DNA of 64,000 nt from an uncultured Bacteroidota bacterium (lineage in GTDB: Bacteria; Bacteroidota; Bacteroidia; Flavobacteriales; Flavobacteriaceae). Shown in pieces: positions 43,473 through 51,980 of the stretch. A program made the translations under genes and the position numbers. How positions within the stretch are numbered: the stretch's first letter is position 1; every line of letters starts with the position of its first letter. The stretch spans positions 1 to 64,000 of the forward strand of contig CACFJP010000005.1 in assembly GCA_902566635.1 (NCBI GenBank). Reading direction: 5' to 3'. Below the pieces are notes generated by a model that did not search any database, was not told the origin of the DNA, and was given only the letters and a program-made list of their open reading frames with translations.

Positions 43473-45017
43473 ATGTCTGAAACCGACAATTTTAAAAAAG
43501 TGATTGCCCACGCCAAAGAATATGGCTTCGTCTTTCCGTCGAGTGATATTTATGATGGGCTAAGTGCCGTATATGATTATGGTCAACAAGGCGTACTGCT
43601 GAAAAATAATATTCGCAACTATTGGTGGAAATCTATGGTGCAACTCAACGAAAATATTGTTGGATTAGATGCTGCTATTTTTATGCATCCCATGACTTGG
43701 AAAGCGTCGGGGCACGTAGATGCTTTTAACGATCCATTGATTGACAACAAAGACTCCAAAAAACGCTATCGTGCCGATGTGTTAATTGAGGATTATATCG
43801 CAAAATTGGAAGTTAAAATCGAAAAAGAAATCACTAAGGCCACCAAGCGTTTTGGAGATGCGTTTGACAGGAAGCAGTTTATATCGACAAATCCTCGAGT
43901 GGTTGGGTATCAAGAAAAGGCAAACGCGATCAGTGCTCGTATGGCCAAATCCTTAGAAGCCGAGGACCTTGCCGACGTAAAAGCACTTATTGAAGAATTG
44001 GAAATCGCATGCCCATTTTCTGGCTCTAAAAATTGGACGGATGTTAAACAATTCAACTTGATGTTTGGCACTAAGCTTGGTGCTTCTGCCGATAATGCGA
44101 CTGATCTCTATCTACGTCCAGAAACTGCCCAAGGGATTTTTGTAAACTTTTTGAATGTACAAAAATCTGGACGTATGAAAATCCCCTTTGGGATTGCTCA
44201 AACCGGAAAGGCCTTTCGAAACGAAATTGTAGCACGTCAGTTCATCTTTCGCATGCGGGAGTTTGAGCAAATGGAGATGCAATTTTTTATCCCTCCGGGT
44301 ACACAAAAAGAGTGGTATGACCATTGGAAAAAAACCCGCCTCAACTGGCATCTATCTTTGGGAATGGGTGAAGAAAACTATCGATATCATGACCACGAAA
44401 AACTGGCACACTATGCCGATGCTGCCTGTGATATAGAGTTTAAATTTCCATTTGGATTCAAAGAACTCGAGGGGATTCACTCACGAACGAATTTTGACTT
44501 AGGGAGCCATGAAAAACATGCAGGTAAAAAACTACAGTATTTTGACCAAGAGCGTAACGAAAGTTACACCCCTTATGTATTGGAAACCTCAATCGGACTG
44601 GATCGTATGTTTTTGGCGGTGCTTTCTCACTCCTTACAAGAGGAGCAACTTGAGGATGGCAACTCACGGACGGTATTGCGATTACCTGCCGTTTTGGCCC
44701 CCACAAAGGTTGCCATTTTACCTTTGGTGAAAAAGGATGGTTTGCCAGATCTTGCTCGTGATTTGGTTGCGTGTTTAAAATGGGATTACTCAACAACGTA
44801 TGACGCGAAAGATGCTGTTGGGCGTCGATACCGACGACAAGACTCGCTCGGGACGCCATATTGTGTAACGGTTGATCACCAATCCTTGAAAGATCAAACG
44901 GTTACATTACGCGAACGAGACTCCATGGAGCAAATTCGGGTTACCACCAAAGAGTTACCCCAATTGCTAGAAGCTAAATTGAATCTCAAAAATTGGTTGA
45001 CAAACCTTAAAGATTAG
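43473..45017 (+). CDS. glyS: Glycyl-tRNA synthetase (alpha2 type)
   Basis: 514 residues from the ATG at 43473. The frame extends up to 43413, but the added residues do not resemble the family and lie over the promoter. The N-terminal YGFVFPSSDIYDGL and DYGQQGVLLKNNI are characteristic. Class II motif 2 is seen in FRNEIVARQFIFRMREFEQMEM-like sequence, and motif 3 in LETSIGLDRMFLAVL. The C-terminal anticodon-binding domain begins around PTKVAILPL. It is the single-chain dimeric form found in Bacteroidota, archaea and eukaryotes. The stop overlaps the convergent gene by four bases. Confidence 0.95.
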   Translation: MSETDNFKKVIAHAKEYGFVFPSSDIYDGLSAVYDYGQQGVLLKNNIRNYWWKSMVQLNENIVGLDAAIFMHPMTWKASGHVDAFNDPLIDNKDSKKRYRADVLIEDYIAKLEVKIEKEITKATKRFGDAFDRKQFISTNPRVVGYQEKANAISARMAKSLEAEDLADVKALIEELEIACPFSGSKNWTDVKQFNLMFGTKLGASADNATDLYLRPETAQGIFVNFLNVQKSGRMKIPFGIAQTGKAFRNEIVARQFIFRMREFEQMEMQFFIPPGTQKEWYDHWKKTRLNWHLSLGMGEENYRYHDHEKLAHYADAACDIEFKFPFGFKELEGIHSRTNFDLGSHEKHAGKKLQYFDQERNESYTPYVLETSIGLDRMFLAVLSHSLQEEQLEDGNSRTVLRLPAVLAPTKVAILPLVKKDGLPDLARDLVACLKWDYSTTYDAKDAVGRRYRRQDSLGTPYCVTVDHQSLKDQTVTLRERDSMEQIRVTTKELPQLLEAKLNLKNWLTNLKD

Positions 45018-45667
45018 TATCTCTTCCCTACGGAAAATCCCAATCGAACATGAGCTTCGGGGTTACCGCCATTTGAACCCTGACTATCCAAATATCTGCC
45101 AACTCCGATAAAAGGCTCAAAAGTGTACCCAGACCTGGTAATCCATTTCCGACCTATCGTAGCACCGACTGAAACGCGAAAGATATTGTCCCGATCATCA
45201 AAGTCATTATAAAGACCGTAATCATTCATATCTTTTGAAGAGGCAAAAGAACTAAACAACTCCACAAAAAGCCCCTTGGCACCATAATCTTTTCGGTTTA
45301 AAAAATAAAGTCTGTAATAAGGAGAAATCGCAAAACGACGCTGTACGATATCAGAACTGAGATTGTCAGAAAAATTGATAAATAGCCCTGTTCCATAGCT
45401 GGAGTTTTCATCGATAATTTTTTCGTAATACCCATGGAAACCAGGGAGAACAAGCAAGTCAAAAAAGTTGACTCTCAACTCGTTGTTTCCATAGGAATTA
45501 GCCGCTTCAAAAGAGGAGTTTTTAACAATTTCAACTTTGTATACCTTTTCCTCTTCTTGCTCTTCAGTAATTGAAGGTACTCCAGTTATAGCTGGTACTT
45601 CTTGTTCTTGGGCGTTCATTACGACAAGCATAAAAAATATGCCTGTAAATGATAGCATTCTTTTCAT
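45014..45667 (-). CDS. Predicted outer-membrane beta-barrel protein (DUF3575-like)
   Basis: 217 residues. The signal peptide ends in VVMNAQ. An acidic linker (about 20-45) is followed by alternating amphipathic strands: LRVNFFDLLVLPGFHGYYEKI, YGTGLFINFSD, RRFAISPYYRLYFLN and VSVGATIGRKWI. The end reads VRLGFSVGKRY. This fits a small outer-membrane barrel of the DUF3575 kind, a family assigned here only by general resemblance. No specific function can be given. Confidence 0.6.
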   Translation of the reverse strand: MKRMLSFTGIFFMLVVMNAQEQEVPAITGVPSITEEQEEEKVYKVEIVKNSSFEAANSYGNNELRVNFFDLLVLPGFHGYYEKIIDENSSYGTGLFINFSDNLSSDIVQRRFAISPYYRLYFLNRKDYGAKGLFVELFSSFASSKDMNDYGLYNDFDDRDNIFRVSVGATIGRKWITRSGYTFEPFIGVGRYLDSQGSNGGNPEAHVRLGFSVGKRY

Positions 45668-45730
45668 TTTTTTAGTTTCAGATTAAAACAAAAATATAAA
45701 ATTGTATCGTGACTTTGTATTTTAGCAATT

Positions 45731-46501
45731 ATGAAGATAATCTCCTATAACGTCAATGGCATTCGCGCAGCGCTGCGCAAAGATTTTTTAGCATGGCTAC
45801 AAGCAGCTTCTCCTGATGTCCTCTGCCTACAAGAAATCAAAGCCACACCCGATCAATTTGAACCTAGTGTGTTTGAAGAATTGGGCTATCACCATAATTA
45901 TTGGTATCCCGCCCAAAAAAAGGGATACAGTGGCGTAGCGGTATTATGCAAGCAAGAGCCAAACAATGTAGTTTATGGTACCGGTATCGTCTATATGGAT
46001 AACGAAGGCCGCAACCTCCGCGTCGATTTCGACGGCGTTTCTGTTATGAGCTTATATCTTCCCTCGGGGACCAATCCTGAGCGATTGGCGTTTAAGTTTA
46101 CCTATATGGATGACTTTCAAAGCTATATCAACGAACTCAAAAATGCATATCCCAATTTGGTCATTTGCGGAGACTATAATATCTGCCACGAAGCCATCGA
46201 TATCCATGACCCCGTGAGAAACGCCAAGGTCTCTGGCTTTTTACCTGAAGAGCGCGCTTGGTTAGATGGATTTATTAAGCAGGGTTTTACCGACTCGTTC
46301 CGTCATCTCAACGAAGACCCTCACCACTATAGCTGGTGGAGCTACCGTGCCAATGCTCGTGCCAATAATAAGGGCTGGCGAATCGACTATGCTATGGTGT
46401 CGGAACCATTAACCAAACATATAGAAAGAGCATTTATCTTACCCCAAGCTGTCCATTCTGACCACTGTCCAATTGGCGTCACTTTGAATATGGATTTATG
46501 A
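45731..46501 (+). CDS. xth: Exodeoxyribonuclease III
   Basis: 256 residues of the EEP superfamily. Active-site motifs: YNVNGIRAAL with Asn, CLQEIKA with the metal-binding Glu, CGDYNICH with Asp and Asn, and the closing SDHCPI with the catalytic His. It cuts DNA at abasic sites and trims 3' ends in base-excision repair. The stop overlaps the next start (ATGA). Confidence 0.92.
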   Translation: MKIISYNVNGIRAALRKDFLAWLQAASPDVLCLQEIKATPDQFEPSVFEELGYHHNYWYPAQKKGYSGVAVLCKQEPNNVVYGTGIVYMDNEGRNLRVDFDGVSVMSLYLPSGTNPERLAFKFTYMDDFQSYINELKNAYPNLVICGDYNICHEAIDIHDPVRNAKVSGFLPEERAWLDGFIKQGFTDSFRHLNEDPHHYSWWSYRANARANNKGWRIDYAMVSEPLTKHIERAFILPQAVHSDHCPIGVTLNMDL

Positions 46502-47535
46502 AATACACCACTTTACCTCACTCGGATGTCCGTGTGAGTAAAATCTGCTTAGGTACCATGACTTGGGGCAATCAAAACACCCAAGCGGAGGGTTTTGAAC
46601 AAATGGATTATTCACTCGAAAAAGGGGTGAATTTTTTTGATACAGCAGAGTTGTATCCAGTGCCAGCAAGTGCCGATACCTATGCCGAAACGGAACGCAT
46701 CATTGGCAATTGGTTTGCCTCTCGAAACAATCGCGAACAAGTGGTTTTGGCCACAAAAATTGCAGGACCAGGGGCCTACACTGCACACATCCGAACCACA
46801 GGGTTTTCACCCGAAAGTATCCAACAGGCCCTAGACGGTAGCTTGCAACGGCTTCAGACCGATTATATTGATTTATATCAGTTGCATTGGCCCGAAAGAA
46901 ACTCCAATTTTTTTGGTTCTCTTGGATATAAACCAGACGAAAATGAGCAATGGGAAGACAGCTTTCGTGAGATTTTAGAAACCCTCGATGATTGTATCAA
47001 AGCGGGCAAAATCAAACATATTGGACTGTCTAACGAGTCCCCTTGGGGAGCGATGAAGTATTTGGCACTTTCGGAGTTTGCAAACCTACCTCGTATGAAA
47101 ACCATTCAAAATCCATATTCCCTTCTCAATCGAAAGTTTGAAGTCGGCAATGCCGAAGTCGCTCATCGCGAACAGTTGGGGTTATTGGCTTATTCGCCCA
47201 TGGCTTTTGGAATTTTATCGGGAAAGTATCGCGGCGGAAAACTTCCTGAAAATAGCCGTCTTCAGCTTTTCCCAAGAATGGCGCGATACAACAGCGAGGA
47301 ATCTATTCAAGCAACCGAGCTTTATGCTGCTATCGCTGAAAAGCATGGTTTGTCCTTGGCACAAATGTCACTGGCATTTGTGACCGACCAACCTTTTGTG
47401 ACTTCCAATATCATCGGGGCGACAACTATGACGCAATTACAAGAAAATATCGCTTCGGCAGATCTGAGTTTATCAGAAGATATTCTAGATGAAATCGATA
47501 CAGTGCACAAGCAATATTCTAATCCAGCGCCTTAG
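46498..47535 (+). CDS. NADP(H)-dependent aldo-keto reductase, Tas-like
   Basis: 345 residues forming a TIM barrel. Catalytic residues appear in FDTAELYPVP (Asp, Tyr), ATKIAGP (Lys) and LYQLHWPERN (His). The YSLLNRKFE and GATTMTQLQENI segments bind the cofactor. The Tas-specific start (MTWGNQNTQAEG) and the insertion before the catalytic Tyr support the Tas subfamily. It reduces an unknown carbonyl substrate in the cytosol. It is coupled to xth, and its stop overlaps the radA stop by four bases. Confidence 0.85.
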   Translation: MKYTTLPHSDVRVSKICLGTMTWGNQNTQAEGFEQMDYSLEKGVNFFDTAELYPVPASADTYAETERIIGNWFASRNNREQVVLATKIAGPGAYTAHIRTTGFSPESIQQALDGSLQRLQTDYIDLYQLHWPERNSNFFGSLGYKPDENEQWEDSFREILETLDDCIKAGKIKHIGLSNESPWGAMKYLALSEFANLPRMKTIQNPYSLLNRKFEVGNAEVAHREQLGLLAYSPMAFGILSGKYRGGKLPENSRLQLFPRMARYNSEESIQATELYAAIAEKHGLSLAQMSLAFVTDQPFVTSNIIGATTMTQLQENIASADLSLSEDILDEIDTVHKQYSNPAP

Positions 47536-48878
47536 AACAATAACTCTACCAATCCGCGGACATTATCTAGAGCAATCACCTCGAGCTTGGATGTGGGGAG
47601 TTTACTTTTTTGCGCGACAACTAGGGTTGTGAAGCCAAGTTTTTCGGCCTCTTGAATACGTTGCTCCACTCTGGGAACGTTACGCAGTTCGCCAGAGAGC
47701 CCTACTTCAGCAGCAAAGCAATATTTTTCGGGGATGACCACGTCCAAGCTACTTGAGAGTATGGCAGCAGCCACTGCTAGATCGAGAGCGGGATCTTCAA
47801 TGCGAATTCCACCTGCAAGGTTGAGAAATACATCTTTAGCGCCGAGCTTAAAGCCTGCACGTTTTTCCAAAACTGCCAACAACATATTGAGTCGTTTGAC
47901 ATTAAAGCCCGTATTACTTCTTTGGGGGGTGCCATAGACCGCAGAACTCACTAAGGCCTGACACTCAATCAGCATGGGACGCATTCCTTCTAAGGTAGCT
48001 GCAATGGCATGCCCACTCAAATTGCTACTGCTGCTTGAAATTAAGAGCTCACTTGGATTTTCAACGATGCGCAAACCTTTGGTTTCCATTTCATAAATCC
48101 CCAATTCTGCTGTGGAGCCAAAGCGGTTTTTGGGGGTGCGCAAAATGCGATATAGATAATTTCTATCTCCCTCGAAATGCAATACTACATCCACCATGTG
48201 CTCTAGGATTTTAGGACCCGCTATCATCCCATCTTTGGTAATATGTCCAACCACCAAAACAGGGATATGCATTTGTTTGGCAAATCGTTGCAATGTGGAG
48301 GTGCACTCACGAACTTGTGATACACTGCCCGCACCACTATCAATCAGATCGGTTTGGAGGGTTTGTATCGAATCTACAATAAGGAGTTTGGGTTTGAGTG
48401 TATTGGCTTGGATGAGGATTTGCTCTACATTGGTTTCGTTGAGCAAAAAGCACTGCGAATTCCCATTGTTCATTCGGTTACTTCTCAACTTGATTTGCGT
48501 TAAACTCTCTTCTCCGGAGACATATAATGTGGGGTAATTGACCTGAAGAGCGAGTTGTAGCAGTAAGGTGGACTTACCTACCCCTGGTTCTCCCGCCAAC
48601 AAGACCAATGAGCCCGGAACTACACCTCCGCCCAAAACCCGATCCAATTCGGCATCGCCTGTGGCCAAACGCGCTTGCTGACTTTCAGAGACCTCTTCAA
48701 TGGGAATTGGGATACTTTCTTGTGATTCTTTAGGTGCTTGCCAAGGTTCGGTTTTTGATTTTTGCAAAATCTCTTCTGCTATGGTATTCCATTCTTTACA
48801 AGCATGGCATTGCCCTTGCCACTTGCTATACTGCGTGCCACAGTTTTTACAAAAAAAAGCTGTTTTTACTTTTGCCAT
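47532..48878 (-). CDS. radA: DNA repair protein RadA
   Basis: 448 residues from the ATG at 48878 (MAKVKTAFFCKNCG). The longer frame to 48986 runs into the upstream gene and is rejected. It has an N-terminal zinc finger (CKNCG then CHAC), a RecA-like ATPase with Walker A GEPGVGKSTLLL, the RadA-specific KNRFG motif (RTPKNRFGS), and a C-terminal Lon-protease-like domain (DLAVAAAILSS). RadA promotes branch migration in recombination. It is last in the panC-panD-flippase-radA order. Confidence 0.95.
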   Translation of the reverse strand: MAKVKTAFFCKNCGTQYSKWQGQCHACKEWNTIAEEILQKSKTEPWQAPKESQESIPIPIEEVSESQQARLATGDAELDRVLGGGVVPGSLVLLAGEPGVGKSTLLLQLALQVNYPTLYVSGEESLTQIKLRSNRMNNGNSQCFLLNETNVEQILIQANTLKPKLLIVDSIQTLQTDLIDSGAGSVSQVRECTSTLQRFAKQMHIPVLVVGHITKDGMIAGPKILEHMVDVVLHFEGDRNYLYRILRTPKNRFGSTAELGIYEMETKGLRIVENPSELLISSSSSNLSGHAIAATLEGMRPMLIECQALVSSAVYGTPQRSNTGFNVKRLNMLLAVLEKRAGFKLGAKDVFLNLAGGIRIEDPALDLAVAAAILSSSLDVVIPEKYCFAAEVGLSGELRNVPRVEQRIQEAEKLGFTTLVVAQKSKLPTSKLEVIALDNVRGLVELLF

Positions 48879-48895
48879 TGTAACTGGAAAGATAC

Positions 48896-49858
48896 TTATT
48901 TTTTTCTGTTGATAACAGGCAAAAAGGCAAAAGATAAACCACCAAAAATGAGAATCATAATGGTTTGGCTTGACCATGCAATCCATCCGTAGGCAAGTGC
49001 AATTTCATATGAGATACCATAGTGATTTAGTACTGTTGCGACTGCAAGTGGATACAATCCAATTCCGCCATTGGTGACGGTAATCGAAAGCCCTCCTGCG
49101 ACAAAACCTAAAAGGATAACATCGAGCCCCAAAGTGGCTGAAAGAGGTAATGAAAATTGAATCACCCAAAACATCATGATATACATCAGCCAAATAAAAA
49201 TCGTATGTGCCCAAAAAGCATACGCATTAGAAACGGAACCAATTGATAAAATGCCTTGATAGATATTGATAAAAAAACTTTTTATACGAGCCATAAAAGG
49301 AAATCGTTCGCTATTAATCAGAAGAGCAAATATTATAATTGCAAAAACCAACACTATAATGATATAAATACTCATGAGTTGTCCAAATGATTCGCTGAGT
49401 TCTGCTTTTACCCAATCTCCTCCGACGTAGATCGCTGAAAAGACAAGCAATAACATGATGACAAGATCGATGACTCGTTCGCTAATTACTGTTCCCACTG
49501 CTTTGGAAAAAGGAATTTTTTCGTAAGCATATATGGCTGTCACTCTAAGAACTTCACCTGAGCGAGGTATCCCTAAGTTTGACAGATAATTAACCAGTAC
49601 CGAAGCAATTAGGTTTTTTAATTTTGGATGATAACCTAAAGGGTTAAGTAGATATTTCCATCGGTACGCACGAGACAGATGACTCATAGCACCGAAGACG
49701 ACAGAAATCAAAATAGGTAATAGGTGCGCTTGCTGAACCGTTGACCAAATCTGCAGGCGTTGATCTGAAGTGATTGAGCTTAATGAGTAGAAGATGAGAA
49801 AAACACCAATGCCCAGTGGGACGAAGTTGCGTAATGCGGAAACGAGGGGTTTAGACAA
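48896..49858 (-). CDS. UPF0104/LPG-synthase-like flippase-domain membrane protein
   Basis: 320 residues with about eight membrane helices. Segments RAYRWKYLLNPLG, LSNLGIPRSGEVLRV and GGLSITVTNGGIGLYPLA are characteristic of the UPF0104 (lysylphosphatidylglycerol synthase transmembrane) family. Members are thought to move lipid-linked compounds across the membrane. The synthase domain is absent, so lysyl-PG synthesis is not predicted. It starts two bases after panD. Confidence 0.78.
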   Translation of the reverse strand: MSKPLVSALRNFVPLGIGVFLIFYSLSSITSDQRLQIWSTVQQAHLLPILISVVFGAMSHLSRAYRWKYLLNPLGYHPKLKNLIASVLVNYLSNLGIPRSGEVLRVTAIYAYEKIPFSKAVGTVISERVIDLVIMLLLVFSAIYVGGDWVKAELSESFGQLMSIYIIIVLVFAIIIFALLINSERFPFMARIKSFFINIYQGILSIGSVSNAYAFWAHTIFIWLMYIMMFWVIQFSLPLSATLGLDVILLGFVAGGLSITVTNGGIGLYPLAVATVLNHYGISYEIALAYGWIAWSSQTIMILIFGGLSFAFLPVINRKK

Positions 49859-49860
49859 AA

Positions 49861-50211
49861 CTATAGCAGGGTATTGGTCTTTGTATTTGGGAAGATAATC
49901 TTAGGAACAAAGTTTTTTGCCTCTTCAACTGTCAATTGGGCATAGCTGATGATGATAACGATATCTCCCTTTTGGGCTTTACGAGCAGCAGGGCCATTGA
50001 GGGTAATTTCTCCACTGTTTTTCACCCCTTCAATGATATAGGTTTCAATGCGTTCACCATTGTTTACATTGACAATATTAACCTTCTCGCCTGCAATCAA
50101 ATCTGCAGCATCCATCAAAACAGGATCGATTGTAATGCTACCAACATAATCCAGCTCTGCACCAGTGACGGTAACGCGGTGAATTTTGGATTTAAGAACT
50201 TCGATTGTCAT
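49861..50211 (-). CDS. panD: Aspartate 1-decarboxylase
   Basis: 116 residues. The segment YVGSITID contains the Gly-Ser self-cleavage site that gives the pyruvoyl cofactor. The following [17 protein letters not shown] and the later [12 protein letters not shown] are conserved. It makes beta-alanine from aspartate for pantothenate. It lies 13 bases downstream of panC. Confidence 0.95.
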   Translation of the reverse strand: MTIEVLKSKIHRVTVTGAELDYVGSITIDPVLMDAADLIAGEKVNIVNVNNGERIETYIIEGVKNSGEITLNGPAARKAQKGDIVIIISYAQLTVEEAKNFVPKIIFPNTKTNTLL

Positions 50212-50224
50212 GCTGCAAATATAC

Positions 50225-51064
50225 TTAATTGAGAGAGATATTATCTATCAATCGGGTGCCTTCAACAACAACAGCAACGAAGGCACGATAAGACACACCT
50301 TTTGCCTTTGATTGCACAACATTCAAGTTGTGTTCTGCAACGATTTCGAAGTATTCTAGCTCCATTTGAGGGGCTTCGGAGAGTTTTTGAATAGCCATCG
50401 TTTTTAATGCATCTATATTAAGTGAGGAAAAATTGGATTTAACCATTTGCAAAGTCGCATAAATCATTTTTGCCTTTTCTCTCCCTTCGTCAGACAAACG
50501 ACTGTTACGAGAACTCATTGCAAGTCCATTGGCTTCGCGAACGGTTGGCAGACTTCGAATCTCAATCCCCAATGGTTTTGCCAAAAGAGAAACAATTTGC
50601 AATTGCTGAAAATCTTTTTGACCAAAATAAGCAACATCAGGTTGGAGGAGTGTAAACAAACGTTTAACTACAGTAGAAACCCCATCAAAATGCCCAGGGC
50701 GATACATTCCCTCCATGGTTTTGTCCAACCCCTGTAATGTATACTTTCTTGCTTTAGCACCATCTGGATAAATTGTTTCAACACTAGGGATAAACACACA
50801 GATATTTGGATCTATCGTATATATTTTCTCAACATCAGCGTCGATTGTTGACGGATAGTTTTCTAGGTCATTCTTGGAGTCAAACTGGGTTGGATTGATA
50901 AAAATACTAACAAATGTCATAGCATTTTCTGCATGTGCTTTTTGAATAAGTTTCAGATGCCCTTGGTGTAAAGAACCCATAGTAGGGACTAGACCCCAAC
51001 TGCGATTGTTGTCGTTTTTTCTTTGAAAGAGACGCAACTCTTCTGTCGTGAAGACTTTTGGCAT
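50225..51064 (-). CDS. panC: Pantothenate synthetase
   Basis: 279 residues. The HIGH-like motif appears as [40 protein letters not shown] and [13 protein letters not shown] are the conserved ATP- and pantoate-binding segments. It joins pantoate with beta-alanine, the product of panD encoded next. The gene is divergent from the starch-synthase-like gene. Confidence 0.95.
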   Translation of the reverse strand: MPKVFTTEELRLFQRKNDNNRSWGLVPTMGSLHQGHLKLIQKAHAENAMTFVSIFINPTQFDSKNDLENYPSTIDADVEKIYTIDPNICVFIPSVETIYPDGAKARKYTLQGLDKTMEGMYRPGHFDGVSTVVKRLFTLLQPDVAYFGQKDFQQLQIVSLLAKPLGIEIRSLPTVREANGLAMSSRNSRLSDEGREKAKMIYATLQMVKSNFSSLNIDALKTMAIQKLSEAPQMELEYFEIVAEHNLNVVQSKAKGVSYRAFVAVVVEGTRLIDNISLN

Positions 51065-51122
51065 TTAGAAAAGTTTAACACCTTCCGTCAGGAATTATGG
51101 GCAAACTTCGGTATAATTTTCG

Positions 51123-51130
51123 TAATTTTG
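51123..51130 (+). promoter_or_regulatory. Candidate -7 element for the starch-synthase-like gene
   Basis: TAATTTTG matches TAnnTTTG, 31 bases before the ATG at 51162. No clear -33 TTG is visible at the usual distance. Confidence 0.35.
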
Positions 51131-51161
51131 CATACTTCAAAAAGAATAATCTTTGGGTTTT

Positions 51162-51980
51162 ATGACAGATAAAAAAATCCTATTCGTTTCATCTGAGGTG
51201 GTTCCTTATTTACCAGAATCGAATTTATCAACGATGACCTTCTCTCTTCCTAAAATGGTTAATGAGGTTGGCGGACAAACCCGAATCTTTATTCCAAAGT
51301 ATGGTTTGATAAACGAACGTCGCCATCAGTTGCATGAGGTGATTCGACTTTCAGGAATGAATCTTGTGATCAATGATATCGATGTTCCTTTGATCATAAA
51401 GGTCGCTTCTATTCCTAAAGAACGCATGCAAGTTTATTTCATCGACAACGAGGACTATTTCAAAGGAAGGCAGTTGGAAAAAGATGAAAATGGGAAATTG
51501 TATAGAGATAATGATGAACGAGCGATCTTTTTTGCTAAAGGTGTGATCGAAACAGTCAAAAAACTCAATTGGGCACCCGACATTATTCATGTGCAAGGCT
51601 GGATTGCGATGCTTATGCCGCTTTATTGCAAACATTATTACACAGATGAACCGATTTTGGCCAACACCAAAGTCGTTTCTTCGATTTTTAATACGCCATT
51701 TGAAGAACAGCTTTCATCTAACTTGATCAAAAAATTAGCCTTTGATGGCCTAGAACATGAATTGACGAAAGATCTGAAAACCCCAAATTTCTCTGCTCTT
51801 GCAAAAAATGCAATAGCCAATTCCGATGGTTTGATTATTGCAGATTCTGACATTGATAAAAGTGTGAAGAAAGAAATTTTATCTTCTAACAAACCCACAC
51901 TTCATTCCACTTCCAAAGATGGTTTTGAGGTAGATTATAAAGAATTTTACACAAATCAAATCCTCAAATTAGATAAATGA
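51162..51980 (+). CDS. Half-length glycogen/starch synthase (GT5 N-terminal domain only)
   Basis: 272 residues from the ATG at 51162 (an upstream TTG at 51153 is less likely). It starts KKILFVSSEVVPY and has the GT5 N-domain layout, with TFSLPKMVNEVGGQTRIFIPKYG and DIIHVQGWIAMLMPLY. The KxGGL ADP-glucose-binding motif reads PESNLS instead. The whole C-terminal nucleotide-binding half of normal glycogen synthase (about 470 residues) is absent. The frame closes cleanly and overlaps the DUF4270 start by four bases, so this looks like a stable short family known in Bacteroidota. Catalysis is doubtful. Confidence 0.75.
   Translation: MTDKKILFVSSEVVPYLPESNLSTMTFSLPKMVNEVGGQTRIFIPKYGLINERRHQLHEVIRLSGMNLVINDIDVPLIIKVASIPKERMQVYFIDNEDYFKGRQLEKDENGKLYRDNDERAIFFAKGVIETVKKLNWAPDIIHVQGWIAMLMPLYCKHYYTDEPILANTKVVSSIFNTPFEEQLSSNLIKKLAFDGLEHELTKDLKTPNFSALAKNAIANSDGLIIADSDIDKSVKKEILSSNKPTLHSTSKDGFEVDYKEFYTNQILKLDK

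Noticed and set aside
48879-48986. N-terminal extension of radA by 36 residues
   Set aside because: It would overlap the upstream flippase-like gene by about 90 bases, and the zinc finger starts properly at the ATG at 48878.
48896-49858. Lysylphosphatidylglycerol synthase
   Set aside because: Only the membrane flippase-like domain is present; the C-terminal lysyltransferase domain is missing.
51162-51980. Half starch synthase as a truncated pseudogene
   Set aside because: The frame is intact, coupled to DUF4270 by an ATGA overlap, and short forms of this protein are known next to DUF4270 and panC in Bacteroidota.
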